Shown one piece after another: positions 42,747-51,655 of a DNA stretch of 64,000 bases; within the stretch, counting starts at the first letter, position 1, and each line of letters opens with the position of its first letter. The position numbers and the translations under genes are program-made. Origin of the DNA: Metapseudomonas otitidis (lineage in GTDB: Bacteria; Pseudomonadota; Gammaproteobacteria; Pseudomonadales; Pseudomonadaceae); the NCBI RefSeq assembly GCF_900111835.1, contig NZ_FOJP01000005.1:124001-188000 (forward strand), in the 5' to 3' direction. Under the pieces are notes generated by a model. The model did no database searches. It was not told the origin of the DNA and worked only from the letters and a program-made list of their open reading frames with translations.

Positions 42747-44576
42747 ATGCTCCGCCGCTTCGAACGCCTGATCGACGTCTTCCGACCGGCCCCTGACGAC
42801 ACCCCGCCACGCAGCGTGCTGCGCTTCTACCTGCACTACCTGCGCCAGGTCTGGCCGGTGTTCGCCGCCCTGCTGGTGGTGGGGCTGATCGTGGCGCTGA
42901 TCGAAGTGGCGATGTTCAGCTTCCTCGGGCGCATCGTCGACCTGGCGCAGTCCACCCCGGCCGGCGAACTGTTCAGCGCCCACGGCCACGAGCTGCTGTG
43001 GATGGCGGTGGTGACCCTGCTGCTGCGCCCGCTGTTCAACGCCCTGCACGACCTGCTGGTGCACCAGAGCATCAACCCCAGCCTGACCAACCTGATCCGC
43101 TGGCAGAACCACCGCTACGTGCTCAAGCAGAGCCTCGGCTTCTTCCAGAACGACTTCGCCGGCCGCATCGCCCAGCGCATCATGCAGACCGGCAACTCCC
43201 TGCGGGACTCCGCCGTGCAGGCGGTGGATGCCCTCTGGCACGTGCTGATCTACGCCGTCAGCTCCCTGGTGCTGTTCGCCGAGGCCGACTGGCGGCTGAT
43301 GCTGCCGCTGCTGGCCTGGATCATCGCCTACGTCATCGCCATCGCCTGGTTCGTGCCCCGGGTCAAGCAGCGCTCGGTGGAGTCCTCCGATGCCCGCTCG
43401 CGGCTGATGGGGCGCATCGTCGACGGCTACACCAACATCACCACCCTCAAGCTGTTCGCCCACACCCGTGACGAAGAGGGCTACGCCCGCGAAGCGCTGG
43501 ACGAACAGACCTGGCGCAGCCAGCTGGCCGCGCGGGTGGTCACCATCATGGACACCGTCGTCACCCTGCTCGGCGGCGCCCTGGTGGTCAGCACCTGCGG
43601 CCTCGCCCTGTGGCTGTGGAACCAGGGCCTGATCAGCGCCGGCGCCATCGCCCTGGCCACCGGCCTGGTGATCCGCATCATCAACATGTCCGGCTGGATC
43701 ATGTGGGTGGTCAACGGCATCTTCGACAACATCGGCCAGGTGCAGGACGGCATCCAGACCATCGCCGTGCCGCGCCAGGTGGTGGACTTCCCCGACGCAC
43801 AGCCCCTGCAGGTGCAGCGTGGCGAGGTGCGCTTCGAGGCGGTGCGCTTCCACTACGGCAAGGGCAGCGGGGTGATCGAGCACCTGGACCTGCACGTGCG
43901 CCCCGGCGAGAAGATCGGCCTGGTGGGCCCTTCCGGCGCCGGCAAGTCGACCCTGGTGAACCTGCTGCTGCGCCTCTACGACCTGGAAGGCGGGCGCATC
44001 CTCATCGATGGCCAGGACATCGCCCAGGTGACCCAGGACAGCCTGCGCGCGCAGATCGGCATGGTCACCCAGGACACCTCGCTGCTGCACCGCTCCATCC
44101 GCGAGAACCTGCTCTACGGCCGCCCGGACGCGGATGATGCGGCGCTCTGGGACGCGGTGAGCAAGGCCCGCGCCGACGGCTTCATCCCCCAGCTCAGCGA
44201 CGCCGAAGGCCGCCACGGCCTGGACGCCCACGTTGGCGAGCGCGGCGTGAAGCTCTCCGGCGGTCAGCGCCAGCGCATCGCCATCGCCCGCGTGCTGCTC
44301 AAGGACGCACCGCTGCTGATCCTCGACGAGGCCACCTCGGCACTGGATTCGGAAGTGGAAGCGGCCATCCAGGAAAGCCTGGAGAGCCTGATGCGCGGCA
44401 AGACGGTGATCGCCATCGCCCACCGCCTCTCCACCATCGCCCGCATGGACCGCCTGGTGGTCCTCGACCAAGGCCGCGTGGTGGAAAGCGGCAGCCACGC
44501 CGAGCTGCTCGCCCAGGGCGGCCTCTACGCCCGCCTGTGGCGCCACCAGACCGGTGGCTTCGTCGGCGTCGACTGA
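42747..44576 (+). CDS. ABC exporter, fused TM and ATPase, HlyB/MsbA type
   Basis: The 609-residue half-transporter has a six-TM domain (residues about 30-320) and an NBD with Walker A VGPSGAGKST, Q-loop VTQDTSLLHRSIREN, signature LSGGQRQR, Walker B LILDEATSALDS and H-loop AHRLST. In the TM domain FFQNDFAGRIAQRIMQTG and VDGYTNITTLKLFAHT are typical of multidrug/lipid exporters of the MdlB/YddA-like group. It acts as an inner-membrane homodimer; substrate unknown. ATG at 42747 follows TCGAGGT. By position it corresponds to PA3228 from memory. Confidence 0.9.
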   Translation: MLRRFERLIDVFRPAPDDTPPRSVLRFYLHYLRQVWPVFAALLVVGLIVALIEVAMFSFLGRIVDLAQSTPAGELFSAHGHELLWMAVVTLLLRPLFNALHDLLVHQSINPSLTNLIRWQNHRYVLKQSLGFFQNDFAGRIAQRIMQTGNSLRDSAVQAVDALWHVLIYAVSSLVLFAEADWRLMLPLLAWIIAYVIAIAWFVPRVKQRSVESSDARSRLMGRIVDGYTNITTLKLFAHTRDEEGYAREALDEQTWRSQLAARVVTIMDTVVTLLGGALVVSTCGLALWLWNQGLISAGAIALATGLVIRIINMSGWIMWVVNGIFDNIGQVQDGIQTIAVPRQVVDFPDAQPLQVQRGEVRFEAVRFHYGKGSGVIEHLDLHVRPGEKIGLVGPSGAGKSTLVNLLLRLYDLEGGRILIDGQDIAQVTQDSLRAQIGMVTQDTSLLHRSIRENLLYGRPDADDAALWDAVSKARADGFIPQLSDAEGRHGLDAHVGERGVKLSGGQRQRIAIARVLLKDAPLLILDEATSALDSEVEAAIQESLESLMRGKTVIAIAHRLSTIARMDRLVVLDQGRVVESGSHAELLAQGGLYARLWRHQTGGFVGVD

Positions 44577-45057
44577 GCCGCTGGAGTTCCAACACCGCCA
44601 AACACCATGGGCTTCGCACAGCTCAGCCCATCCTACGGCCACAGGTACGGCCCGTAGGATGCGCTGAGGCCACGAAGCGCATCAGGCCGCACCGCAACGG
44701 TCTGAGCCCACCGACACATCGGCCATGCCGCAACAGTCACAGGCTCAGCCCGTAGGATGTGCTGAGGCCACGAAGCGCATCGCGACGATCAATGCAACGG
44801 TTTTGAGGAACCCGCCCGCCACATCGGCCACACCGCAACGGTGGATCGCGCTCTTTCCATCCACCATTACCGCGCACGGCGGTCACCCGGGAATCGCGTC
44901 GACTATCAATCCCGATGATCTCGACTAGAAGAACCATCAATTTCCGCGATGAAAGGGGCGGTGGTCATATAGACCCCGTTCCCGGCACCCACCGAAGCCG
45001 CGCCACAGGCCCCGGGCTTCGGTCGGAGCGCCACCCACTGATCGAGGAAAGACCGTC
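44577..45057. repeat. Gene-free region with two tandem units of a repeat
   Basis: GCCCGTAGGATG-C/T-GCTGAGGCCACGAAGCGCATC occurs at 44650-44683 and again at 44748-44781, a 98-bp period with one difference. CACATCGGCCA...CCGCAACGG-type segments at about 44715 and 44820 repeat with a 105-bp spacing. An upstream part (about 44614-44642) is a partial inverted version (CAGCTCAGCCCATCCTACGGCC). No gene with a ribosome site is seen before 45058. Confidence 0.6.
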
Positions 45058-45324
45058 ATGAAAATCGCAGCCGCCGTCACCGCCGTTCTCTCCAGCCTCA
45101 CCCCCACCGTGTTCGCCGCCGAAAGCCGCGCCCCCGGCGCCGGCCTCCCGGTGGAGGAGTACCACTACGGGATGCAGGTCGACGTGAAGAAAGTGCTCTA
45201 CCGCACCGACAACAGCAGCCGTGCCGGCGTGGTGCCGGTGGTGATGGTGTACGAGGACAGCCAGGGCGACGTGCACAAGATGCGCTACCTGGAATGGGGC
45301 GGCAGCACCCTCAGCAACGGCTGA
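45058..45324 (+). CDS. DUF2790 secreted protein
   Basis: The 88-residue protein has a signal peptide (MKIAAAVTAVLSSLTPTVFA) and the DUF2790 motif VEEYHYGMQVDVKKVLYRTDNSSRAGVVPVVMVYEDSQGDVHKMRYLEWG. The family is abundant in Pseudomonas, periplasmic and of unknown function. GAGGAAAG precedes ATG 45058. It is convergent with the FemAB-like gene, 3 bp between stops. Confidence 0.82.
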   Translation: MKIAAAVTAVLSSLTPTVFAAESRAPGAGLPVEEYHYGMQVDVKKVLYRTDNSSRAGVVPVVMVYEDSQGDVHKMRYLEWGGSTLSNG

Positions 45325-45327
45325 GGC

Positions 45328-46455
45328 TCAGCCCTGGCGATAGGGCAACAGGCCCCGCGCCTCCTCGGCATAACGGAGGATCGCGGGGCGTTCCTGGGCC
45401 AGGAAGTCCGCCACTGCCGCGCGCAAGCCGGGGTGGCGCAGCAGGTGCCAGGAGCGGGTCACGACCGGCTCGAAGCCCCGGATCAGTTTGTGTTCGCCCT
45501 GGGCGCCGGCGTCGAAACGCGACAGCCCGGCGCGGATCGCCCACTCGATGCCCTGGTAGAAACAGGTCTCGAAATGCAGGCGGTCGAACTCCGCCAGGCA
45601 GCCCCAGTAACGCCCGTACAGGGTGCTGCCATCCACCAGCGAGAACGCCATGGCCACCGGCCGGCCTGCCTGCACCGCGAACACCACGCGAATGGCCTGA
45701 GGCATGCGCTCGGCCAACAGGCTGAAGAAGGCGCGCGTCAGGTAGGGCGTCTGCCCCCGCACCGCATAGGTGTTGGCGTAGCAGGCATAGACGAAGTCCC
45801 AGTCCGCCTCCAGCAGCTCGTGCCCCTCGCGCCACTGGAAATCGATCCCCTGCCCCGCCACCTGCTCACGCTCCTTGCGCACCTGCTTGCGCTTGCGCGA
45901 GGCGAATGCATCGAGAAAGTCCTGGAAGTCCCGGTAGCCCCGGTTGTGCCAGTGGTACTGGCAGCCCAGGCGCTCCAGCCAGTGCTCGCGCCCGCGCAGC
46001 ACCGCGTCGGCGAAGGCATCGGTGAAATTCAGATGCAGGCTCGACAGGTCCTCCGCGTCGAGGGCTTCGGTCACCCCCTCCAGCAGCGCCGACGCCGCGC
46101 TGGCGTCCACCGCCAGCAGGCGCGCGCCGCCGACCGGGGAGAACGGCACGGCCCCCAGCAGCTTGGGGTAGTAGCCGATCCCGGCACGCTGGCAGGCATC
46201 GGCCCAGGACCAGTCGAACACGTACTCACCGTAGGAGTGCACCTTCACATAGGCCGGCATCGCCGCGCGCAGGAGGCCCTGGTCGTCCAGCAGCAGCCGG
46301 TGCGCCGGGTACCAGCCGGACTGTCCCCCCACACTGCCGCTGTCCTCCAGGGTCGAGAGGAAGGCATGGCGCAGGAAGGGCTGGTCATCGGGCAGCAGGG
46401 CGTCCCAGTGCTCGGGCGCCAGGTCGGAGAGTCGGGTGAGGGTCTGGATAGGCAT
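45328..46455 (-). CDS. GNAT/FemAB-like acyltransferase (DUF482 type)
   Basis: The 375-residue protein matches the DUF482 (peptidogalycan biosynthesis-like) pattern: PFLRHAFLSTLEDSGSV, YVKVHSYGEYVFDWSWADACQRAGIGYYPKLLGAVPFSPV, then ASRKRKQVRKEREQV, LYGRYWGCLAEFDRLHFETCFYQGIEWAIRAGLSRFDAGAQGEHKLIRGFEPV. It has a double GNAT fold. FemAB relatives transfer amino acids to a glycan or peptide; the substrate here is unknown. ATG at 46455 fits the family; the open frame extends to 46620 without support. Confidence 0.82.
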   Translation of the reverse strand: MPIQTLTRLSDLAPEHWDALLPDDQPFLRHAFLSTLEDSGSVGGQSGWYPAHRLLLDDQGLLRAAMPAYVKVHSYGEYVFDWSWADACQRAGIGYYPKLLGAVPFSPVGGARLLAVDASAASALLEGVTEALDAEDLSSLHLNFTDAFADAVLRGREHWLERLGCQYHWHNRGYRDFQDFLDAFASRKRKQVRKEREQVAGQGIDFQWREGHELLEADWDFVYACYANTYAVRGQTPYLTRAFFSLLAERMPQAIRVVFAVQAGRPVAMAFSLVDGSTLYGRYWGCLAEFDRLHFETCFYQGIEWAIRAGLSRFDAGAQGEHKLIRGFEPVVTRSWHLLRHPGLRAAVADFLAQERPAILRYAEEARGLLPYRQG

Positions 46456-46592
46456 GGCGAGCAGTCTGGCGCGGGGCGCAGTCGAAAAAAAGTCCGCCGT
46501 GGAGAAATTGCCGACGCCCCTGGTGCAGAGCGGGTGAAGCCGCTCCCACAAGGCGTCGCACACGCGGGTCCGACCGCGAAAATCCGCGCCAT

Positions 46593-46616
46593 AAAAAAGC
46601 CCCGCCGAAGCGGGGC
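46593..46616 (-). terminator. Intrinsic terminator after the phosphate porin
   Basis: On the minus strand a GCCCCGCTTCGGCGGGGC stem-loop is followed by TTTTTTAT, 28 bp after the porin stop. Confidence 0.88.
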
Positions 46617-46644
46617 CCAAGAAGGAGCGGATGAACGGAGTTGC

Positions 46645-47976
46645 TTAGAACACGTATTGCGCGCGGATGACGAAGCCGTCGCCGCTGTCGTCGCCATTGC
46701 GGTTGGTGAAGTGGTCAGTCTTGGCCTTGGTGTACATGCCGCTGATCTTCACCGCTTCGTTGGCGTACCAGTTCACACCGAGGTTGTGCACCTTGGCCTT
46801 GGTGTCCTGGGCATCACGCAGGTAGGTCTGGTTGGCGGCGGCAGCGACGGCGACATCGTTGTCAGCCGAGATGCTGTCGTAGCGGTAATAGACTTCCCAG
46901 GCGCCGGTCTGCTTGTTGGTCGGTTTGATGGAGTCGAACTTGCCCATCTTGTAGCCGCGAGCCTCGCCAGTGAGGGTGTAGGCAGCCTGGACGTAGAAGC
47001 CGGAGGCTTCGAGGTCGGACTGGGTGCCGGCGGATTTGGTCTCACGCTTCATCCATTCGCCCTGCAGGGAGAACGGGCCGGTTGCGTAGGCGGCTTCCAG
47101 GCCGTAGGCGGAGTCGTCATCCCAGAAGGAAGTGGCGGAGTTGGTACCGGCCAGCACAGCACGGTTGCCCAGGTTGCCGGAGGCGTTGCCGCCGTTGGTG
47201 TCTACACCGCGCATGCCCAGGCGGGAGCGGTAGCGAACGTCGGCACCGGCCACGTCGTCCAGGTTGCGGCGGGCGAAGTTGGCACCGAAGTGCAGCACGT
47301 TGCCGGCTTCGGCCATCGGCGCGAATACGGCGCGGGCGTTGAACTGCTTGACGCTGTCGCCTTCGTCGTCGTTGGCGTCCTTGCTGCTCAGGCTGGTGGA
47401 CACGTAGGCGTAGTTGCTGATCAGCGCCTGCAACTGGATGCCCATGCCGTCCTGGTGGGTGTTGGCCCAGTCGATCACTTCGTTCATGGCGCTGCGCTCG
47501 AGCGCGGTCACCCACTTGGAGCTGGTGGCTTTCTCCAGGCCGAAGTCCGGGTCGAAGCGACCGAAGCGGATGGTGATCGGGTTGAAGCCGGTGTAGCTGA
47601 TCGAGGCTTCGTCGAAGTTGCCGCTGCTGGGCGCGCCGCTGCTGTTGCCGGAGTTCTCGGAGAAGTCGTAGGCCACGGCATAGGCCCAGTCGGTGTAGGC
47701 CACGCCGGACAGTTCCAGGTAAGCACGACGGAAGTAGGCCGCGTCACCGGTGTCGCCGTTGCGGGTGTACAGGCCATCGAAGCGGCCGTAGTCGGCTTGC
47801 AGACGGCCGCCGAGCTTGAAGCTGAACGCCTTGTCGGTGGTGCCGACTTCCAGGCCGCCCTTGGTCTTGATAACGATGTCGGTGCCGTCGGTGGTCACGG
47901 TACCTGCGAAGGCCTGGGCGGAAATGGCCAGGGCGATGGCGCTGGCGGCAATACCGGCGAGGTGCTTACGGATCAT
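46645..47976 (-). CDS. OprP/OprO-family phosphate-selective porin
   Basis: The 443-residue protein has a signal peptide ([24 protein letters not shown]). The OprP/OprO opening is [49 protein letters not shown], followed by [28 protein letters not shown]. It has 16-strand-type beta sequence and ends VIRAQYVF with terminal Phe. OprP conducts phosphate and OprO pyrophosphate in P. aeruginosa, where the genes are tandem; here one gene is present, so I do not choose between the names. A candidate Pho box lies about 111-130 bp upstream. Confidence 0.9.
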   Translation of the reverse strand: MIRKHLAGIAASAIALAISAQAFAGTVTTDGTDIVIKTKGGLEVGTTDKAFSFKLGGRLQADYGRFDGLYTRNGDTGDAAYFRRAYLELSGVAYTDWAYAVAYDFSENSGNSSGAPSSGNFDEASISYTGFNPITIRFGRFDPDFGLEKATSSKWVTALERSAMNEVIDWANTHQDGMGIQLQALISNYAYVSTSLSSKDANDDEGDSVKQFNARAVFAPMAEAGNVLHFGANFARRNLDDVAGADVRYRSRLGMRGVDTNGGNASGNLGNRAVLAGTNSATSFWDDDSAYGLEAAYATGPFSLQGEWMKRETKSAGTQSDLEASGFYVQAAYTLTGEARGYKMGKFDSIKPTNKQTGAWEVYYRYDSISADNDVAVAAAANQTYLRDAQDTKAKVHNLGVNWYANEAVKISGMYTKAKTDHFTNRNGDDSGDGFVIRAQYVF

Positions 47977-48086
47977 CGAAGATTCCCCTAATTGGTCTTA
48001 GTGCTGGAAAAACACCCGAGCCCTCGGGGCTCGTTCGTGCTGGTGGGGAATGTTGGCGGGGGGTTATTTCAGCTCAGTTGCTTTTA

Positions 48087-48106
48087 GATAAATGTTTTAT
48101 GACATA
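48087..48106 (-). promoter_or_regulatory. Candidate Pho box (PhoB site)
   Basis: On the minus strand the site reads ATGTCAT-AAAA-CATTTAT. The first heptamer matches CTGTCAT in 6 of 7 places, the spacer is AT-rich as expected, and the second heptamer matches in 4 of 7. It sits in an AT-rich patch upstream of the phosphate porin, in the direction that would drive it. PhoB control is known for OprP; this site is inferred. Confidence 0.55.
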
Positions 48107-48233
48107 GGAACTTTTTAAGTCCGATGGGAAATAAGGCTCAAAGCCAGCACCCATGCGGGTTCCAGCCGGCCATCAAGCAGGGCGTACAGGTTCGTGGCGG
48201 CGGGAAAGATGACAGAACGGTGGCGAGGGTGCG

Positions 48234-48467
48234 TCAGCCCCGGGAGCGGCGCTCGTCGGCCAGGCGCTGGGCCAGTACGTCCACTTCCCCCGGGGAAGCA
48301 TCAGGCAGATGCCGCACCACCTCGCGGGTCACCGCCAGCTGGTGGATGAAGCGCCGGCAATCGGCGCAAAACAGCAGATGGCGGCGCGCATCGAGGCGCG
48401 CCAGCAGCCCGAGGCGGCCGTCGAGGTAGTCGCTGGAACAGGCCACCAGCGCTCGGCAATTCAGCAT
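48234..48467 (-). CDS. Soluble zinc-finger anti-sigma protein (zf-HC2)
   Basis: The 77-residue protein carries the ZAS/zf-HC2 motif: NCRALVACSSDYLDGRLG, then RRHLLFCADCRRF with the H-x3-C-x2-C zinc set. It has no TM segment, unlike membrane anti-sigmas, so it is cytoplasmic (ChrR/RsrA-like in size). Its start overlaps the sigma-factor stop by 7 bp, the standard sigma/anti-sigma coupling. It probably binds and holds the adjacent sigma factor; the signal is unknown. Confidence 0.85.
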   Translation of the reverse strand: MLNCRALVACSSDYLDGRLGLLARLDARRHLLFCADCRRFIHQLAVTREVVRHLPDASPGEVDVLAQRLADERRSRG

Positions 48468-49072
48468 TGGCCCGTCTCCTCGTAGTGCTCCAGGGTGGCG
48501 AAGACCTTCAGGCGCGCGCGGTGCAGCAACACGCGCATATTGGAGAGCGAAACGTCCAGGAGATTACAGATGGCCTCCGGCGCCAGCCCTTCGCGCTCGT
48601 GCAGCAGCAACACGCTGCGCTGCAGGTCGGACAGGCTCAGCAGGGTCTTCTCCAGGCACTCGCGCAGCTCGTCGGCCTGCAGCAGGGCTTCCGGCGAGTC
48701 CTCGTGCCAGGCGCTGGGTGGGCGCAGCCAATGGCCGTCAGGGGCGAAGCGGGCGTCATCGAGGCTGCCATGGGGCGCTGGCAGGTCATCCAGCAGTACC
48801 TCCCGCCGGGCCTGGCTGGCGCGGGTACGGGCGGTGTTGGCGGCGATGGTGAGCAGCCAGGTCTTGAGGCTGGAGCGGCCTTCGAAACCGTCGAGCGCGC
48901 GCACGGCGGCCAGCCAGGCGTCCTGGACCACTTCTTCCACATGGCGGGGGCCGGCGATGGCGTAGGCCACCGCGCGCATCGCGCCCTGGTGGGCGGCGAT
49001 GAGCTGGCGAAACGCCGAAGGCTCCCCCGCGCGCAGGCGGGGCAGCAGTTCGGCGTCCGCAGGGAGGGGCAT
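48461..49072 (-). CDS. ECF-type sigma-70 factor
   Basis: The 203-residue protein has sigma region 2 (AGEPSAFRQLIAAHQGAMRAVAYAIAG..VEEVVQDAWLAAVRALDGFEGRSSLKTWLLTIAANTART) and region 4 (LEKTLLSLSDLQRSVLLLHEREGLAPEAICNLLDVSLSNMRVLLHRARLKV), with the short linker of ECF factors. Its ATG shares one base with the FabH-like stop (TGATG) and its stop overlaps the zinc anti-sigma start, so three genes form one translational chain. It directs RNA polymerase to a private promoter set; the regulon is unknown. Confidence 0.92.
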   Translation of the reverse strand: MPLPADAELLPRLRAGEPSAFRQLIAAHQGAMRAVAYAIAGPRHVEEVVQDAWLAAVRALDGFEGRSSLKTWLLTIAANTARTRASQARREVLLDDLPAPHGSLDDARFAPDGHWLRPPSAWHEDSPEALLQADELRECLEKTLLSLSDLQRSVLLLHEREGLAPEAICNLLDVSLSNMRVLLHRARLKVFATLEHYEETGQC

Positions 49073-50193
49073 CAGCGCTTGCGCAGGATCACGCTGCCGA
49101 TGGAGTAACCGGCGCCGAAGGAGCTGAGCACGCCGAGGCTGCCGCTGGGCAGGTCGTCCTGGTGCTTGTGAAAGGCAATGACCGAACCGGCGGAGCTGGT
49201 GTTGGCGTAGGTGTCGAGGATCACCGGCGCTTCCTGGGGCTCGGCGTCACGGCCCAGCAGCTTGCGGGCGATCAGCAGGTTCATGTTCAGGTTGGCCTGG
49301 TGCAGCCAGAAGCGCTTCACCTGGGTGACGTCGATGTCGTTCTCCTGCAGGTGCGCGGCGATCAGCTCGGCCACCATCGGGCAGACGTCCTTGAACACCT
49401 TGCGGCCTTCCTGCACGAACAGCTTGTCGCGGGCGCCGATACCCTCTTCCGCCGCGCGGTTGAGGAAGCCGAAGTTGTTGCGGATGTTGTTGGAGAACTG
49501 GGTCAGCAGCTTGGTGCCGACGACTTCGAACTGGTGCTTGGAGGTGGCCTTGTCGGCACGCTCCAGGATCACTGCGGTGGCGGCGTCGCCGAAGATGAAG
49601 TGGCTGTCGCGGTCACGGAAGTTCAGGTGGCCGGTGCAGATCTCCGGGTTGACCATGAGGATGGCGCGGGCCTGGCCGGTCTGGATCGCGGTCACGGCCG
49701 CCTGGATGCCGAAGGTGGCGGAGGAGCAGGCGACGTTCATGTCGTAGCCGTAGCCCTGGATGCCCAGTGCAGCCTGGACCTCGATGGCCACTGCCGGGTA
49801 GGCGCGCTGCAGGTTGGAGCAGGCGACGATCACGCCGTCGATGTCGGCAGCGGTACGGCCGGCACGCTCCAGGGCCTCGCGGGCCGCGCCCACGGCCATC
49901 TCGCAGAGGATGCCCCACTCGTCGTTGGAGCGTTCGGGGATGCGCGGCACCATGCGCTGCGGATCGAGGATGCCGGCCTTGTCCACCACGAAGCGGCTCT
50001 TGATGCCCGAGGCCTTCTCGATGAACGCCACGCTGGACTCGGCCAGTGCTTCCACCTCGCCGCGCTCGATGGCAGCGGCGTTCTCGGCGTTGAAGGCCTG
50101 CACGTAGGCGTTGAAGGACGCCACGAGTTCTTCGTTGGAGATGCTGTTGGACGGGGTGTAAAGGCCGGTGCCACTGATCACGACGTTGTGCAC
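49072..50193 (-). CDS. FabH-like beta-ketoacyl synthase III
   Basis: The 373-residue thiolase-fold enzyme has the active-site Cys in [12 protein letters not shown], His in [11 protein letters not shown] and Asn in [11 protein letters not shown], the Cys-His-Asn triad of KAS III. It is longer than FabH, with an insert around residues 28-70. From memory PAO1 PA3286 is its orthologue and condenses octanoyl-CoA from beta-oxidation with malonyl-ACP. It begins at GTG 50193 with GAGGA upstream. It is the first gene of the FabH/sigma/anti-sigma unit, which links fatty-acid synthesis and an ECF sigma factor. Confidence 0.9.
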   Translation of the reverse strand: MHNVVISGTGLYTPSNSISNEELVASFNAYVQAFNAENAAAIERGEVEALAESSVAFIEKASGIKSRFVVDKAGILDPQRMVPRIPERSNDEWGILCEMAVGAAREALERAGRTAADIDGVIVACSNLQRAYPAVAIEVQAALGIQGYGYDMNVACSSATFGIQAAVTAIQTGQARAILMVNPEICTGHLNFRDRDSHFIFGDAATAVILERADKATSKHQFEVVGTKLLTQFSNNIRNNFGFLNRAAEEGIGARDKLFVQEGRKVFKDVCPMVAELIAAHLQENDIDVTQVKRFWLHQANLNMNLLIARKLLGRDAEPQEAPVILDTYANTSSAGSVIAFHKHQDDLPSGSLGVLSSFGAGYSIGSVILRKR

Positions 50194-50646
50194 GGTCGAT
50201 CCTCTCATTGCGGGGCTGTGACGGGCACAGCCGGTTAGGCAGTTGGTTCGCCGGCCGACAGGGCGCGCCCGGCGTCTGAAATTGGGCCATCTCCGGGCAG
50301 CGGGATGGTGGGTGGAACGGGTTGGCAAGTCATCCGTGCCCCGGACTGGGCACGGCCCACGCAGGATAACGGGCGAGGCGCTTGCTGGCGGCGAAGTTTG
50401 CCACAGCACGGGCCCTTCTGGCGCCTGCCGGAGCGCAACGGCAGACCACCGGGCATTTCGGTAGCCTCACCACAATCAGAAAAAACCAATCAATTCATAA
50501 ACAAGCACTCACATGCAACCGATCCGACTGGCAGGCACACTCCCCGACCACTGCTGCCTGCGTCGAGTCGAGAAGCGGGCACGCAGACGAGGAGCAGCGC
50601 GCATTCACGCGACTGCGTCAACACAAGCCGAACAGGAACTTTCGAC
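50194..50646. other. Divergent intergenic region, AT content rises towards 50647
   Basis: 453 bp with no convincing gene. The first half has the local high GC; from about 50470 the sequence becomes AT-richer (for example CAGAAAAAACCAATCAATTC), matching the AT-richer gene that follows. No clear operator is seen. Confidence 0.45.
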
Positions 50647-51102
50647 ATGGAAGTAAAAAACGATAACCCCTATCAATCCCCAGAAGCGGAACTCCAAGCA
50701 GGAGAAATCGCTCACGAAACGGCCAACCCGCTATACCGGATCAGCGCTGTCGGCTGGGCCACTCTTTTCGGCACACCACTGGCCGGAGCCTGGATCGTGA
50801 TGCACAACCTCCAACTACGAGGAAAGGCCAACAAAGGGGCGTTGGTATGGACAGGCTCGATCATCCAACTGCTACTCATGTGCGGACTGCTCTGGCTCCT
50901 GCCGGAAAGCGTTCCGGCGCTGCCGTTCACCGTCGTTCAGGTCGTAACGATGCTCATGTTCGCCAACGTCTTGCTGGAGGACGACATCAACCAGCACGTC
51001 GAGGAAAACGGAGCCTTCCTGTCCAACTGGCAAGCGGTAGGCGTCGGCGTGGTGTTCATGCTCGGCGTTTATGCACTGGTGTACCTAGGCGCCTTGATCT
51101 AG
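50647..51102 (+). CDS. Membrane protein with NPYQSP N-terminus, AT-richer
   Basis: The 151-residue protein starts MEVKNDNPYQSPEAELQAGE; an NPYxSP-type opening is common in small membrane proteins of unknown function. It has about four TM segments (near 45-62, 75-92, 95-113 and 128-148). GC content is visibly lower than in neighbours, with codons such as AAA, GAA, CAA and ATA that are rare here, suggesting recent transfer. GGAAC lies about 13 bases before the ATG. Function unknown. Confidence 0.7.
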   Translation: MEVKNDNPYQSPEAELQAGEIAHETANPLYRISAVGWATLFGTPLAGAWIVMHNLQLRGKANKGALVWTGSIIQLLLMCGLLWLLPESVPALPFTVVQVVTMLMFANVLLEDDINQHVEENGAFLSNWQAVGVGVVFMLGVYALVYLGALI

Positions 51103-51140
51103 ACAGCTCGACTGCCCTCGTAGCGCGAGGGCAACAGGCC

Positions 51141-51572
51141 TTACAGATGGCGGCTGATGCGCGCCTGGAGCGCTTCCAGCACGGCGGGGTCGGCCTTCTG
51201 GCTGGCGTGGATGCCCAGGCCTTCCCCCTCGTAGCGGGGAATGATGTGGAAGTGCAGGTGGAACACGGTCTGCCCGGCCGGGGCGCCGTTGAACTGGGCC
51301 ACCTGGACACCGGCCGGCTTCAGCTCCTCGGTGATTACGCGGGACAGCCGCTGCACCACGGCCATGACCTTGGCCAGCGCCTCCGGGTCCACGTCCAGCA
51401 GGTTGCGCGCCGCCGAGCGCTTGGGGATCACCAGGGCATGACCGTAGGACTGCGGGAACAGGTCGAGGAAGGCGAGCACGTCGTCGTCTTCGTAGAGCCT
51501 GTAGCACGGGGCATCGCCCCGGATGATCTGGGCAAAGATGTTCTGCGGATCGTAGGTACCGTGAAGGCTCAT
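51141..51572 (-). CDS. HIT-family nucleotide hydrolase/transferase
   Basis: The 143-residue protein has the histidine triad QTVFHLHFHIIPRYEG (H-x-H-x-H) and the family N-terminus IFAQIIRGDAPCYRLYEDDDVLAFLDLFPQSYGHALVIPKRSA. HIT proteins hydrolyse AMP-linked or dinucleotide substrates. ATG at 51572 opens the reading frame. It corresponds in order to PA3295 (from memory). The longer C-terminal tail (ALQARISRHL) is normal for this group. Confidence 0.9.
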   Translation of the reverse strand: MSLHGTYDPQNIFAQIIRGDAPCYRLYEDDDVLAFLDLFPQSYGHALVIPKRSAARNLLDVDPEALAKVMAVVQRLSRVITEELKPAGVQVAQFNGAPAGQTVFHLHFHIIPRYEGEGLGIHASQKADPAVLEALQARISRHL

Positions 51573-51655
51573 CGTGGCGCTCCATATGCCGACTGGTCAG
51601 CCGCGCACCTTACCCGCTGCGGCGCCGGAGTTGAACCCCCGGCGCCGCGCTGGCG

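Noticed and set aside
45433-47991. 852-codon open frame on the plus strand
   Set aside because: Antisense to the FemAB-like and porin genes and crosses a terminator; translation has no domain pattern.
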